Assembly: GCA_023475235.1 (NCBI GenBank)
Contig: JAMCWG010000065.1
Location: forward strand, 1 to 43,354
Length of the DNA stretch: 43,354 nucleotides
Direction: 5' to 3'
From: Chloroflexota bacterium
GTDB taxonomy: Bacteria > Chloroflexota > UBA6077 > FW602-bin22 > JAMCWG01
Below the pieces are notes generated by a model. It saw only the letters and a program-made list of their open reading frames with translations, was not told the origin of the DNA and searched no databases. Both the position numbers and the translations under genes were made by a program. Each line of letters starts with the position of its first letter. Positions within the stretch are counted from its first letter, which is position 1. This document shows, piece by piece, positions 9,419 through 17,812 of this stretch.

Positions 9419-11122
9419 ATGAACGCCACAGGAACTTATCTGCGTCGGATGATACCCGTAGTAGTTGTGTTGGCCCTGATAATAACCGCGTGCGCTGCCC
9501 CGGCGGCCCCCACGGCAGCGCCAAAAGCGCCGGCTACGGCCGCCCCGGCAGCCCCTGCGGCAACGGCAGCGCCGAAGGCAGCGACGGCGGCGCCTGCTGC
9601 AGCCCCTACCGCGGCCGCACCGTCCCCAACGCCCGCTCCAAAAGTCAAGCGCGGCGGCACCATCAGGACCACCCACGCCAGCGACTGGGCCAGCGCCGAC
9701 CCCCACCTGGATGTCTGGACGCGCTTTGACCAGACCGTGCACAACGAGGCCTTGGTCTTCGCCAGGATGAACGACAGCACCAAGCGCTTCGAAGTGGCCC
9801 CCAGGCTGGCCGAATCTTGGTCGCAGCCCGATCCGAAGACCTATATCTTCAAGCTGCGCAAGGGCGTGAAATTCCACGACGGAAGCGACTGGAATGCAGC
9901 CGTCGCCAAGTGGAACCTCGACCGGATGAAGACCCACCCCAAGTCTTCCAGCAAGGACAGCGTCGCCGCGATGGACTCCGTCGACGTGGTGGATGACTAC
10001 ACCATCAAGTTCAATATGAAGGGCCCGTCGGCGTCGGCGCTGTGGCTGCTGTCCGAATCGGCCAACGGCCGCTCGGTGGTGACCTCCAAGGCCGCTGTGG
10101 ACAAGTACGGCGAAGAGTATCTGGCGGACCATTATGTAGGCACCGGCCCCTTCCAGCAGGCGGAATGGCAGAAGGGCAACCGCCAGACCTTCAAACGCTT
10201 CGAACAGTACTGGGACATGGGCGTGGACGGCAAGCCCAAGCCGTACGCCGACGGCGTAGATATCCGCTGGATCCAAGATGCTGCGGTGGCAATGATGGAG
10301 ATGCGCACCGGCAACTTGGACGTCATCACTGAGGTGCAACCCAGGGACGTGGCGGCCGTCAAGTCGAACCCTGACTTGGTGCTGCAGGATATGCCCTGGG
10401 CCGGCAACGTTCGCGTGCTGGGCCTCTTCCCCGATGGCGGCCCCTTCACGAACCTGAAGCTGCGGCAGGCGGCCCAGTACTCCATCGATCGCGAGGCAAT
10501 GGCCAAGACGATGGGACAGGGAATCGCCGGCAGCCCGGCCAAGTACCACGTCGCTCCGGGCCAGATAGGCTATAGCGAATCGGTGCCTCGCTACGAGTTC
10601 GACCTGGCCAAGGCCCAGCAATTGGTGAAAGAGGCCGGTTACCCCGACGGCGCCGAGTTCAAGCTCACCGTTATCTCCCGCCAGCCCGACCTGCCGCAAG
10701 CGGAAGTGGTCAAGGCAATGATGGACAAGGCGGGAAATTCCACGACGATCGACACCATCGAGCGTGTCGCCTGGTCGTCAAAGGTCCTCTCTCACAACTA
10801 TGACGCCACGACCTACGGCGTGGGCTATGAGGTCGATCCCTACCAGACGCTGCGCCGCCGGATGGGCTGCGAAGGAAACGCCAACTGGGCGCAGTGGTGC
10901 AGCAAGGAGTTCGACGCCTGCCTCGCCGAATCCGAGGCGGCGAAAAACGACCAGGAGCGCGGCCAGATCCTCGAGAAGTGCCAGAAGATCTCCTACGAAA
11001 GTGCGGCCTACGTGCACCTGTGGGTGCTGGACAGCAACAACGCCTATAGCAAGAAGTTGAAGGGTTGGATGCCTTTCGTATCAATTGTCAACTTCTGGCC
11101 TGACCTCTGGTTCGACCAGTAG
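9419..11122 (+). CDS. ABC transporter substrate-binding lipoprotein, family 5 (peptide/nickel type)
   Basis: Lipobox ITACAAP, long Ala/Pro/Thr linker, KRGGTIRTTHASDWASADPHLD, LAESWSQPDPKTYIFKLRKGVKFHDGSDWNAAVAKWNLDRM; SD aggagg upstream. Confidence 0.93.
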   Translation: MNATGTYLRRMIPVVVVLALIITACAAPAAPTAAPKAPATAAPAAPAATAAPKAATAAPAAAPTAAAPSPTPAPKVKRGGTIRTTHASDWASADPHLDVWTRFDQTVHNEALVFARMNDSTKRFEVAPRLAESWSQPDPKTYIFKLRKGVKFHDGSDWNAAVAKWNLDRMKTHPKSSSKDSVAAMDSVDVVDDYTIKFNMKGPSASALWLLSESANGRSVVTSKAAVDKYGEEYLADHYVGTGPFQQAEWQKGNRQTFKRFEQYWDMGVDGKPKPYADGVDIRWIQDAAVAMMEMRTGNLDVITEVQPRDVAAVKSNPDLVLQDMPWAGNVRVLGLFPDGGPFTNLKLRQAAQYSIDREAMAKTMGQGIAGSPAKYHVAPGQIGYSESVPRYEFDLAKAQQLVKEAGYPDGAEFKLTVISRQPDLPQAEVVKAMMDKAGNSTTIDTIERVAWSSKVLSHNYDATTYGVGYEVDPYQTLRRRMGCEGNANWAQWCSKEFDACLAESEAAKNDQERGQILEKCQKISYESAAYVHLWVLDSNNAYSKKLKGWMPFVSIVNFWPDLWFDQ

Positions 11123-11174
11123 CCTGGCAATCTGGTCGTTCCTTCCATAGTCCGGCTGACCTGTTCGGTACTCA
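11103..11174 (+). terminator. Rho-independent-like terminator hairpin after SBP gene (stem 11174-11186 / 11191-11203)
   Basis: AGGCTCACTCAGC-accc-GCTGAGTGAGCCT, perfect 13-bp stem with 4-nt loop, followed by a modest T tract (tcttc). Confidence 0.75.
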
Positions 11175-11250
11175 GGCTCACTCAGCACCCGCTGAGTGAG
11201 CCTTCTTCAGGAATCTGCGAGCATGGTCTTTCGGCTGTTAGACGTAACCT

Positions 11251-11330
11251 GTAGGAGCCGACCCGCGTGTCGGCCCTGGAGAGAGTTGGGCTCGATTGGC
11301 GCCAGGGCGCACACGCGGGTGCGCCCCTAC
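11251..11330. repeat. Inverted pair of 26-nt palindromic intergenic repeat units
   Basis: gtaggagccgacccgcgtgtcggccc (11251-11276) and gggcgcacacgcgggtgcgcccctac (11305-11330) are inverted copies; each also folds internally. Confidence 0.8.
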
Positions 11331-11510
11331 AAAAACGCGGCATCGATCGCGATAACTGAAAGACGCCGAATCTGCGTGCAATCCTGCGTGACGGGCGGCG
11401 CAGCATAGTGGTATGATGCGTTGCCGCTGGCAGCATCGCAGCCTCGGCCAAGGGTGGCCGGCCCGGAGCACACTCACCGGGAGAGCTGCCTGCAAGAGGA
11501 CAACGTTATC

Positions 11511-12830
11511 GTGCAAAGAACGGGACCAACACCCATATCACGGGCCCCGCTGGCCGACCGGCTGCCATTCTTCTATGGCTGGCTGATCCTCGGGATGGGC
11601 TGCCTCGCTACCTCGATCGCTTATGGCATACGGGGCAGCTTCTCTGTGTTCTACGTGGCGATCCTGCAGGATTTCGGCTGGAGCCGGGCTGAAACGGCCC
11701 TCATCTTCTCCACCGGCGTCGCCGTTTACGGCTTCACCGCTCCCATCTCGGGGGCACTCATCGACCGGTTCGGGCCGCGAAAAGTGATGCCCGTCGGCTG
11801 CATGCTCATCGCCATAGGGACGGCGGCGTCCAGCCAGGCCAATAGCATCTGGCAGTTCTGCCTTTTCTTCGCCCTCCTCTCGATGGGGGCCTGCCTCACT
11901 GCCTTCGTCCCCTATTCGACCGTGGTCTCTCGCTGGTTCGTGCGGCGGCGAGCGTTCGCCTTCAGCATCCTCAACGCCGGGTCGAACACCTCGTTCAGCT
12001 TCCCGCTGATGTCCGAGCTACTGATTGCCAGCGGCGGCTGGCGGCTGGCTTACCTCTGGCTCGCCGGACTGGTGGCGATTGTCCTGCTGCCACTGGAGAC
12101 TCTGTTCGCGCGCCGCCATCCCGCCGACGTAGGCCAGCACCCGGATGGCGTCCCGCCTGACCCGCGGCCCATTGCATCAAGGGTCGTCCCTGCCCTCTCC
12201 GGCGTCGTCGACCGGCAATGGGCTGCTACCGACTGGACGCTGGGACGTGCGCTGCGGACCTACCGGTTCTGGGCTGTGTGCATCGCCAACCTGACATTGT
12301 GGGGCCTGGGCCAGAATCTGCTGGTGGCCCACCAGGTCGCCTTTGCCGTGGACATCGGCTTCAGCGCCACCCTGGCCGCCACCGTGGCCTTGGTCTACGG
12401 CCTCAGTAGCTCAATCGGCGCTGCGGGCGGCTACATCTCGGACCGGATCGGCCGGGAATGGACCTTCACCATCGGCTGCTCAATGGCCATCGTCGGCGTT
12501 GCGATACTGATCGCCGCCCGCTACGTGCCCTCGGTGTGGATCCTGTACGCGTATGCCGTCATAATGGGCACCGGCTTCGGATTGGCCGGGCCTGCCCTTA
12601 CGTCATCCCTGGCCGACCTCTTCGCCGGCCCCAACTACGGGGCTATCACCGGGGGCATGGTGATGGGCTTCGGGGTGGGCGGCGCGGTGGGCCCCTGGCT
12701 CGGCGGCCTGATCTACGACCGCACTGGCCAGTACGTGCCGGCCTTCATCTTCGTGATGGCGGTCATCGGTGTGGCCGTAGTGTCACTGTGGATCGCCGGG
12801 CCGCGCCAGGTCCGCCGGCCGGCGCGCTGA
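11511..12830 (+). CDS. MFS transporter
   Basis: Multiple TM helices; LPFFYGWLILGMGCLATSIAYGIRGSFSVFYVAILQDFGWSRAETALIFSTGVAVYGFTAPISGALIDRFGPRKVMPVG. The track ORF starts at 11421; GTG at 11511 is another plausible start. Confidence 0.92.
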   Translation: MQRTGPTPISRAPLADRLPFFYGWLILGMGCLATSIAYGIRGSFSVFYVAILQDFGWSRAETALIFSTGVAVYGFTAPISGALIDRFGPRKVMPVGCMLIAIGTAASSQANSIWQFCLFFALLSMGACLTAFVPYSTVVSRWFVRRRAFAFSILNAGSNTSFSFPLMSELLIASGGWRLAYLWLAGLVAIVLLPLETLFARRHPADVGQHPDGVPPDPRPIASRVVPALSGVVDRQWAATDWTLGRALRTYRFWAVCIANLTLWGLGQNLLVAHQVAFAVDIGFSATLAATVALVYGLSSSIGAAGGYISDRIGREWTFTIGCSMAIVGVAILIAARYVPSVWILYAYAVIMGTGFGLAGPALTSSLADLFAGPNYGAITGGMVMGFGVGGAVGPWLGGLIYDRTGQYVPAFIFVMAVIGVAVVSLWIAGPRQVRRPAR

Positions 12831-12922
12831 CGCGACCCACCTCCCTCTGAATCCAGTCTCCTCGAAGGGCCAGGACTTCCTCATTGTCCAAAGCGACAGC
12901 CCCTCCATGACCAATAAGTCTC

Positions 12923-12989
12923 ACCACTGAGACACAGAGGCACAGAGAGCACGACAACTAGGGCCTCTGTGTCTCTATGCCTCAGTGGT
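12923..12989. repeat. Imperfect inverted repeat (MITE/REP-like) downstream of MFS gene
   Basis: accactgagacacagaggcacagaga ... cctctgtgtctctatgcctcagtggt; arms about 26 nt, short loop. Confidence 0.7.
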
Positions 12990-13063
12990 TGTCGGACCAA
13001 GAGCGCCCTAGGATGGTGACGTGTAGGAGAAGGAAAAAGACCCTATCGAAGGGGACGGCGGCC

Positions 13064-13091
13064 TTGACAATGCACCATCAGAGGTTATGAT
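13064..13091 (+). promoter_or_regulatory. Putative sigma70-type promoter TTGACA-16-TATGAT
   Basis: TTGACA at 13064-13069, TATGAT at 13086-13091, just upstream of the DUF362 gene. Confidence 0.6.
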
Positions 13092-13143
13092 TACGCCGTA
13101 CCGTCGTTGGGCCGGTAGCAGGGAACTCAGGAGGGATGGGCCT

Positions 13144-14478
13144 ATGGCGCACGAGGTCTTCTTTATGGACGATCGAGCGGCGTCCATCGAGACCAGCCTG
13201 GTCTCGAAGATGCTCAGGGTGTTCGACGAGGCGGGGCTGCCGGACCTGGTCCGGCCCCACGACCTGGTGGCGATCAAGGTCCACTTCGGCGAGTACAACA
13301 ACACCGGCTACCTGCGGCCGGTTTACGCGCGAGCCCTGGTCGACAAGGTCAAGGAGCTGGGCGGAAGGCCGTTCGTGACCGACACCACCACTGCCTTCTA
13401 TCACTACCACAGCGCTCGCTGCAACGCCCTGGATGCGACGCTGACCGCCGAGCGCAACGGCTACACCTCCGCCAGCCTGGGCTGTCCCCTTCTCATCGCC
13501 GACGGCTTCCTGGGCGACGACGACCTTCGGGTGGACCTGCCCGAGGGCACCATCCTCAAGGAGCAGTACGTGGCCAAGGCCATCGCGATGGCCGACAAGC
13601 TGCTGGTCCTCACCCACTTCAAGGGCCACGGCGCCGGCGTCTTCGGCGGCTCCATCAAGAACGTCGGCGTGGGCTGCGCCTCTAAGCGCGGCAAGTTCAA
13701 CCTGCACTTCGGCGGCCACCCGATGGGCTTCCGGCATGCCCCCCTCTTCGAGCATCTGGCCGCGCCGTCCCACAGCCGTGAGTGGCTGGAGCAACTGCGC
13801 GACTCCTGTCCCTGGGGCCTGTTCACCATCAACGAGCATACCTTCGAGTGGGACCAGAGCCGCTGCATATGCGGGCCGGGAGGCGGCGGCCCCTGCAACG
13901 ATATCCTGGGCCGGATGCGCGGCTATCACGAGGATGCCTTCGATGCCAACCCGGTCACCATCTCCGATTCCGCCCTGGCCTGTCTGAAGATGGTCGGCGC
14001 GGGCAGGGATGCCGGCAACGCCGGGTTCATCAACATGGCCGTCGACATCACCCCGCTGTGCGACTGTGCGCCGTACGCCGACCGGCCCATCGTGCCCAAC
14101 ATCGGCGTCTTCGCCAGCAGGGACATCGTGGCCATCGATGCCGCCTGCGTGGCGATGGCCAACGCGGCCGGCGGAATGCCCGGCTCGCGGGCCTACGAGG
14201 ACGGCGTGATGGGAGCGGGCGTCCCCAAGTTTGCCGCGGCGGCCTCCCGGACCGGCTCCAGCCAGGAGATACAGTTGAACAACGGCACGAAGATCGGCCT
14301 GGGCAACCGCGACTTCGAGCTCGTGACCTGCCAGCCGGGGCCGCGCTCCCACGCCGTGTTCCACTGGGACCGGCGGCCGGTCGCCGTACGCATGCGGGAG
14401 ATGATGAAAAAGGACCCGGTGTATCCGGAAGGAGGTTTCAAGCGGGAAAACGACGTGGACCTGGAGGCTTTGCGATGA
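13144..14478 (+). CDS. DUF362 domain-containing protein
   Basis: LVAIKVHFGEYNNTGYLRPVYARALVDKVKELGGRPFVTDTTT ... THFKGHGAGVFGGSIKNVGVGCASKRGK ... ASRDIVAIDAACVAMAN pattern of DUF362 proteins. Confidence 0.85.
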   Translation: MAHEVFFMDDRAASIETSLVSKMLRVFDEAGLPDLVRPHDLVAIKVHFGEYNNTGYLRPVYARALVDKVKELGGRPFVTDTTTAFYHYHSARCNALDATLTAERNGYTSASLGCPLLIADGFLGDDDLRVDLPEGTILKEQYVAKAIAMADKLLVLTHFKGHGAGVFGGSIKNVGVGCASKRGKFNLHFGGHPMGFRHAPLFEHLAAPSHSREWLEQLRDSCPWGLFTINEHTFEWDQSRCICGPGGGGPCNDILGRMRGYHEDAFDANPVTISDSALACLKMVGAGRDAGNAGFINMAVDITPLCDCAPYADRPIVPNIGVFASRDIVAIDAACVAMANAAGGMPGSRAYEDGVMGAGVPKFAAAASRTGSSQEIQLNNGTKIGLGNRDFELVTCQPGPRSHAVFHWDRRPVAVRMREMMKKDPVYPEGGFKRENDVDLEALR

Positions 14479-14541
14479 TTGGCCTGACTCCGTGGAAGGG
14501 GAAGCGGTGGGGTCTTGCAGCATAGTTTTGGAATACTGAAC

Positions 14542-14664
14542 GACGATGCGAACTTCGCACTGCTGTGGATGGCCAGCAAGTACGACGCGTACAGCAAGAA
14601 GCTGCACGGCTGGCAGCCTTACGAGGAGAACATGCATTTCTGGGGCGAGCTGTGGCTTGAGTAG
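14542..14664 (+). pseudogene. C-terminal remnant of a family-5 ABC substrate-binding protein
   Basis: Frame ending TAG at 14662-14664 reads DDANFALLWMASKYDAYSKKLHGWQPYEENMHFWGELWLE*, matching the C-terminus of the SBP at 9419 (HLWVLDSNNAYSKKLKGWMPFVSIVNFWPDLWFDQ*). Confidence 0.8.
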
Positions 14665-14685
14665 CGAGGGAGTCGTAGAAACGAT

Positions 14686-14713
14686 GTAAGGGCGCACGGC
14701 CGTGCGCCCTTAC
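14686..14713. repeat. Perfect 28-nt palindrome between convergent units
   Basis: GTAAGGGCGCACGGCCGTGCGCCCTTAC is its own reverse complement. Confidence 0.9.
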
Positions 14714-14734
14714 GGTGCCAAATGGACTGAAAGG

Positions 14735-15964
14735 CTACTTCAAGGCCGCGGCCTTAGGAGAAAGGCTGATCGGTCCCATCGGCACCAGGTTGACGACCGG
14801 GCTCTTGTGGCGGGCGGCGATGGCGGCGACTGCCTCATCGATGTTCTTGAAGAACGGGAAGTCCGCAGGGATCTTCATCCGCACTTCCGCCTCGCTCAGG
14901 TTAGGGGAGCAGACCGCACCGTACCGTCCGGCGCCGACGCGGCGGCGAATCTCGTTGATCGCGTCCGGGTTCTCGAAGCGGTGCCTGTCGCCCAGACGGT
15001 GCCAGCCCACGCCGTCCACGGCAGCCGATACGAACAGGATGCTGCCGTCCGGCTTGACGGTGCTGCCGATAAGGCCGGGGGACAGCGCCTTCATCGATTC
15101 TCCGAACTCCCGGTCCATCGGATAGCCGCTGATGATGGCGGCGTCGGCGTTGGTAGCACAGGGCACAGCATACAGCTTGCGGGCCAGCTCCACGCCCTTG
15201 CGGTGGGCAGCCACCAGGTCGCCCACGAACAGGCCGGCCACTCGCCGCTTGCCGTTGATCACGGCGTTGATGATGACGTCGAGCTTGGCCATCCGGGCGA
15301 TCTCCTCGATGTCCAGGCGGAAGCCGTTGTCCTCCAGCCCTCCGATGCAGCACTTCGGTCCGCGGTTGTGGGCATGGTGGTAGTCGATGGTAGCCATGCT
15401 GCAGACGCCCGGCAGGATGAGCTTGCCGCCGCCGCCAAAGCCGGCCGAGCCGTGGGGAATGATGCCGCCGGCGGCGATGCGCAGGTCGGCCTCCACCACG
15501 TCCCTGTTCACCGAGACGGGGGTGCCGCGGCTGGTATGGCCCAGATGCACCAGGTTCTCGTAGATGCTGTGGTTGATGGTCCGGCAGCGTCCCACGGCCT
15601 CGTCGCCGATCTTCTGGCGAAAGTCCGGGCCGGAGAAGACCCGGTGGCAACCGACCCCAGCGACGAAGGTGATCCCCGAATCCGGGATACCACCCTTGTT
15701 GAGCTCTTCGAGGATCAGGTGCGCGTATAGGTACGTGGGGGTGGGCCGGCCGTTGTCATCGATGATGATGACGGCGGTCTTCTTGCCCCTGGCCAGCTCC
15801 TCGATAGTTGGTGTGCCAATGGGGTTGGCGAAAGCCGCTCGCATCTGGGCCTCGGTCAGGTCCGGGGTATCGGGCAGGGCAGACCAGGTCACCTGCCAGT
15901 CGTCGGGCACCCGCACGTCCAGGAACTTGTCATCAGCGCCGAACGGGAACTTGTAGGTTTGCAC
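14735..15964 (-). CDS. LarA/DUF2088-family (nickel-dependent lactate racemase-like) protein
   Basis: From GTG at 15964 (SD aggagga at 15971-15977): VQTYKFPFGADDKFLDVRVPDDW ... FVAGVGCHRVFSGPDFRQKIG ... GSAGFGGGGKLILPGVCSMATIDYHHAHN. The ORF-track upstream extension is probably untranslated. Confidence 0.85.
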   Translation of the reverse strand: MQTYKFPFGADDKFLDVRVPDDWQVTWSALPDTPDLTEAQMRAAFANPIGTPTIEELARGKKTAVIIIDDNGRPTPTYLYAHLILEELNKGGIPDSGITFVAGVGCHRVFSGPDFRQKIGDEAVGRCRTINHSIYENLVHLGHTSRGTPVSVNRDVVEADLRIAAGGIIPHGSAGFGGGGKLILPGVCSMATIDYHHAHNRGPKCCIGGLEDNGFRLDIEEIARMAKLDVIINAVINGKRRVAGLFVGDLVAAHRKGVELARKLYAVPCATNADAAIISGYPMDREFGESMKALSPGLIGSTVKPDGSILFVSAAVDGVGWHRLGDRHRFENPDAINEIRRRVGAGRYGAVCSPNLSEAEVRMKIPADFPFFKNIDEAVAAIAARHKSPVVNLVPMGPISLSPKAAALK

Positions 15965-16061
15965 TTCTACTCCTCCTAAAAACTCTACAAGGGACAGCCT
16001 GGTTGCCGGCAGGCTTTGTCTGTAGGCCACACTTCGGAGCCGCGGCTGCCTCAGTGCGCTG

Positions 16062-16123
16062 AGTTTAACGCAACCTTCCAAGGGGGTCAATATGTTGACG
16101 ACTGGCCTGTCTTGGGCTATATT
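16062..16123. promoter_or_regulatory. Divergent back-to-back sigma70-like promoters (LarA-like gene - / VOC gene +)
   Basis: Plus: TTGACG 16095-16100, 17 nt, TATATT 16118-16123. Minus: TTGACC (16085-16090) with TAAACT about 17 nt away. Confidence 0.5.
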
Positions 16124-16215
16124 TGCCCAAAATGTTGCCTCTGTGCGGTGCCAGGTTCGGGCGATGGTTTCGCGTATGTCTGGCGCTCTGGAGCTCGGGG
16201 CAGGAGGAGTGTCCG

Positions 16216-16641
16216 ATGTTTGCATTCGTGCACCATGTTGCCGTCGTGGTCCCTAACATCAACGAGGCCATCGACCTGTTCCAGAACCGCTTCCGACTTA
16301 AGCTGCTGCGTCGAGAGACCATCGCCTCCTCGAATATGGAGCTGGCCATTTTCGCCGCCGGCGCTACCCACGTCGAAGTGATGCAGCCCATCAAGCCGGA
16401 GGGCAGCCTGCAGGCATTCCTCGACAAGAACGGGCCCGGCATCCAGCACGTGTCCTTCGCCGTGCACGACCTCGACGGCGAGGCGCCAGGCTTGCTGGCC
16501 ACGGGGCTGCGGTTCAGCCAGGGAGAGAAGGCCACCGTCACCTCGGTGGGGTGGAAGAACCTATCGGTCGTGCCTGGGTCGGCATACGGTATCAGCGGCC
16601 TGGAGATGACCGAGCCAGCGCTCGACAAGCGGCCGACCTAG
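16216..16641 (+). CDS. VOC-superfamily protein (methylmalonyl-CoA epimerase/glyoxalase-like)
   Basis: MFAFVHHVAVVVPNINEAIDLFQNRFRLKLLRRE ... GPGIQHVSFAVHDLDGE; SD aggaggag upstream of ATG 16216. Confidence 0.85.
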   Translation: MFAFVHHVAVVVPNINEAIDLFQNRFRLKLLRRETIASSNMELAIFAAGATHVEVMQPIKPEGSLQAFLDKNGPGIQHVSFAVHDLDGEAPGLLATGLRFSQGEKATVTSVGWKNLSVVPGSAYGISGLEMTEPALDKRPT

Positions 16642-16767
16642 TGCCTGAGTACTGCCTTGCCCGCAGGCAATCGCAGCGCCCAACGGTCCGGCAAGGGGAC
16701 GCAGCAGTCCTCTACCAAAGGGTGAGGCAGCAATCAGGTGTGGGATGTATATGCAAGGAGCTACGTA

Positions 16768-17664
16768 ATGTCTAAGGAAATCTACGGCGTCTGCCCAATC
16801 CTCGCTACCCCCTTCGACGAGCAGGGCCGCATCGACGAGGATAGCATGCGCTCGCTGATCGAGTTCGAGCTCAGGGCCGGGGCCCACGGCCTCACCCTTT
16901 TCGGCATCGCGGGCGAGGGGTTCAAACTGTCCGAGGCCGAGCGCGACCGCCTCACGCAGATCGTGGTCGAGCAGGTGAACGCGCGGGTGCCGGTGATCGT
17001 GGGCAGCGGGGCCACCGGCACCGACACTGCCGTCATGCTGGCCCAGAAGGCGGAGGCGGCAGGGGCCGGTGCCCTGCTGGTCCTGCCGCCGTATTTCGTC
17101 AAGCCCGCCGACGATGGGCTGGTGCGTTACTATCGCCGCATCAGCGACGCCGTTAACATCCCCATCATTGTCCAGGACGAGCCGCTGAACACCGGCGTCA
17201 CGATGTCGCCTGGCCTCATCGCCCGCCTGTCCGCCGAGGTGCCCTGGTGCCGCTACGCCAAGATCGAGGCCCGGCCCAGCACGACCAAAATCTCGGCCCT
17301 GAAGGCGCTGGCCGGCGACCAGATCGGCGTCTTCGGCGGCCTGGGAGGCATGTATTGCCTGGAGGAGCTCCTTCGGGGCGGGGTCGGCATCATGACCGGC
17401 TTCGCCTTCCCCGAGGCCCTGGTGCAGCTATACCAGCACTTCGCGGCCGGCGACCTGAACAAGGCTACCGAGGTGTACCTGCGCTACCTGCCGTTGCTGG
17501 TGTTCGAGGGCCAGGCCGGGATCGGCCTGGGCATTCGCAAGGAGACACTGCGCCTGCGTGGGGTCATCAGCTCCTCTTATGTCCGCCATCCAGGGCCGGC
17601 CCTCGACGAGACAACATACCGCGAGCTGCATCGCCTGCTAGACTGGATGGGCATCCCGAACTGA
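16768..17664 (+). CDS. Dihydrodipicolinate synthase (DapA)/N-acetylneuraminate lyase family aldolase
   Basis: GVCPILATPFDEQGRIDEDSMRSLIEFELRAGAHGLTLFGIAGEGFKLSEAERDRL, VIVGSGATGTDTAVMLAQKAEAAGAGALLVLPPYFVKP. Confidence 0.92.
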   Translation: MSKEIYGVCPILATPFDEQGRIDEDSMRSLIEFELRAGAHGLTLFGIAGEGFKLSEAERDRLTQIVVEQVNARVPVIVGSGATGTDTAVMLAQKAEAAGAGALLVLPPYFVKPADDGLVRYYRRISDAVNIPIIVQDEPLNTGVTMSPGLIARLSAEVPWCRYAKIEARPSTTKISALKALAGDQIGVFGGLGGMYCLEELLRGGVGIMTGFAFPEALVQLYQHFAAGDLNKATEVYLRYLPLLVFEGQAGIGLGIRKETLRLRGVISSSYVRHPGPALDETTYRELHRLLDWMGIPN

Positions 17665-17812
17665 GTTGGCTCGCGTTGGACCTTGCCCGAGGGGGCGATA
17701 TAGTGGTGCGCAACTGGGAGGCTCAGCCTGACCGCTTCCCCAGGATAGCGCTGGACGGCATTGCGAGGAATCAGGCAGAGGATAGATCAAGCAGACTGAA
17801 TGGAGGACTGAA

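Noticed and set aside
9338-10699. 453-aa minus-strand ORF antisense to the SBP gene
   Set aside because: Shadow ORF: the forward frame is a clear family-5 SBP with lipobox and SD; the reverse product is Arg/Gly/His-rich without motifs.
13078-14697. 539-aa minus-strand ORF antisense to DUF362
   Set aside because: Shadow of a well-supported + strand DUF362 gene.
14702-15730. 342-aa + strand ORF antisense to the LarA-like gene
   Set aside because: Shadow ORF; the LarA-like frame has conserved motifs, SD and start.
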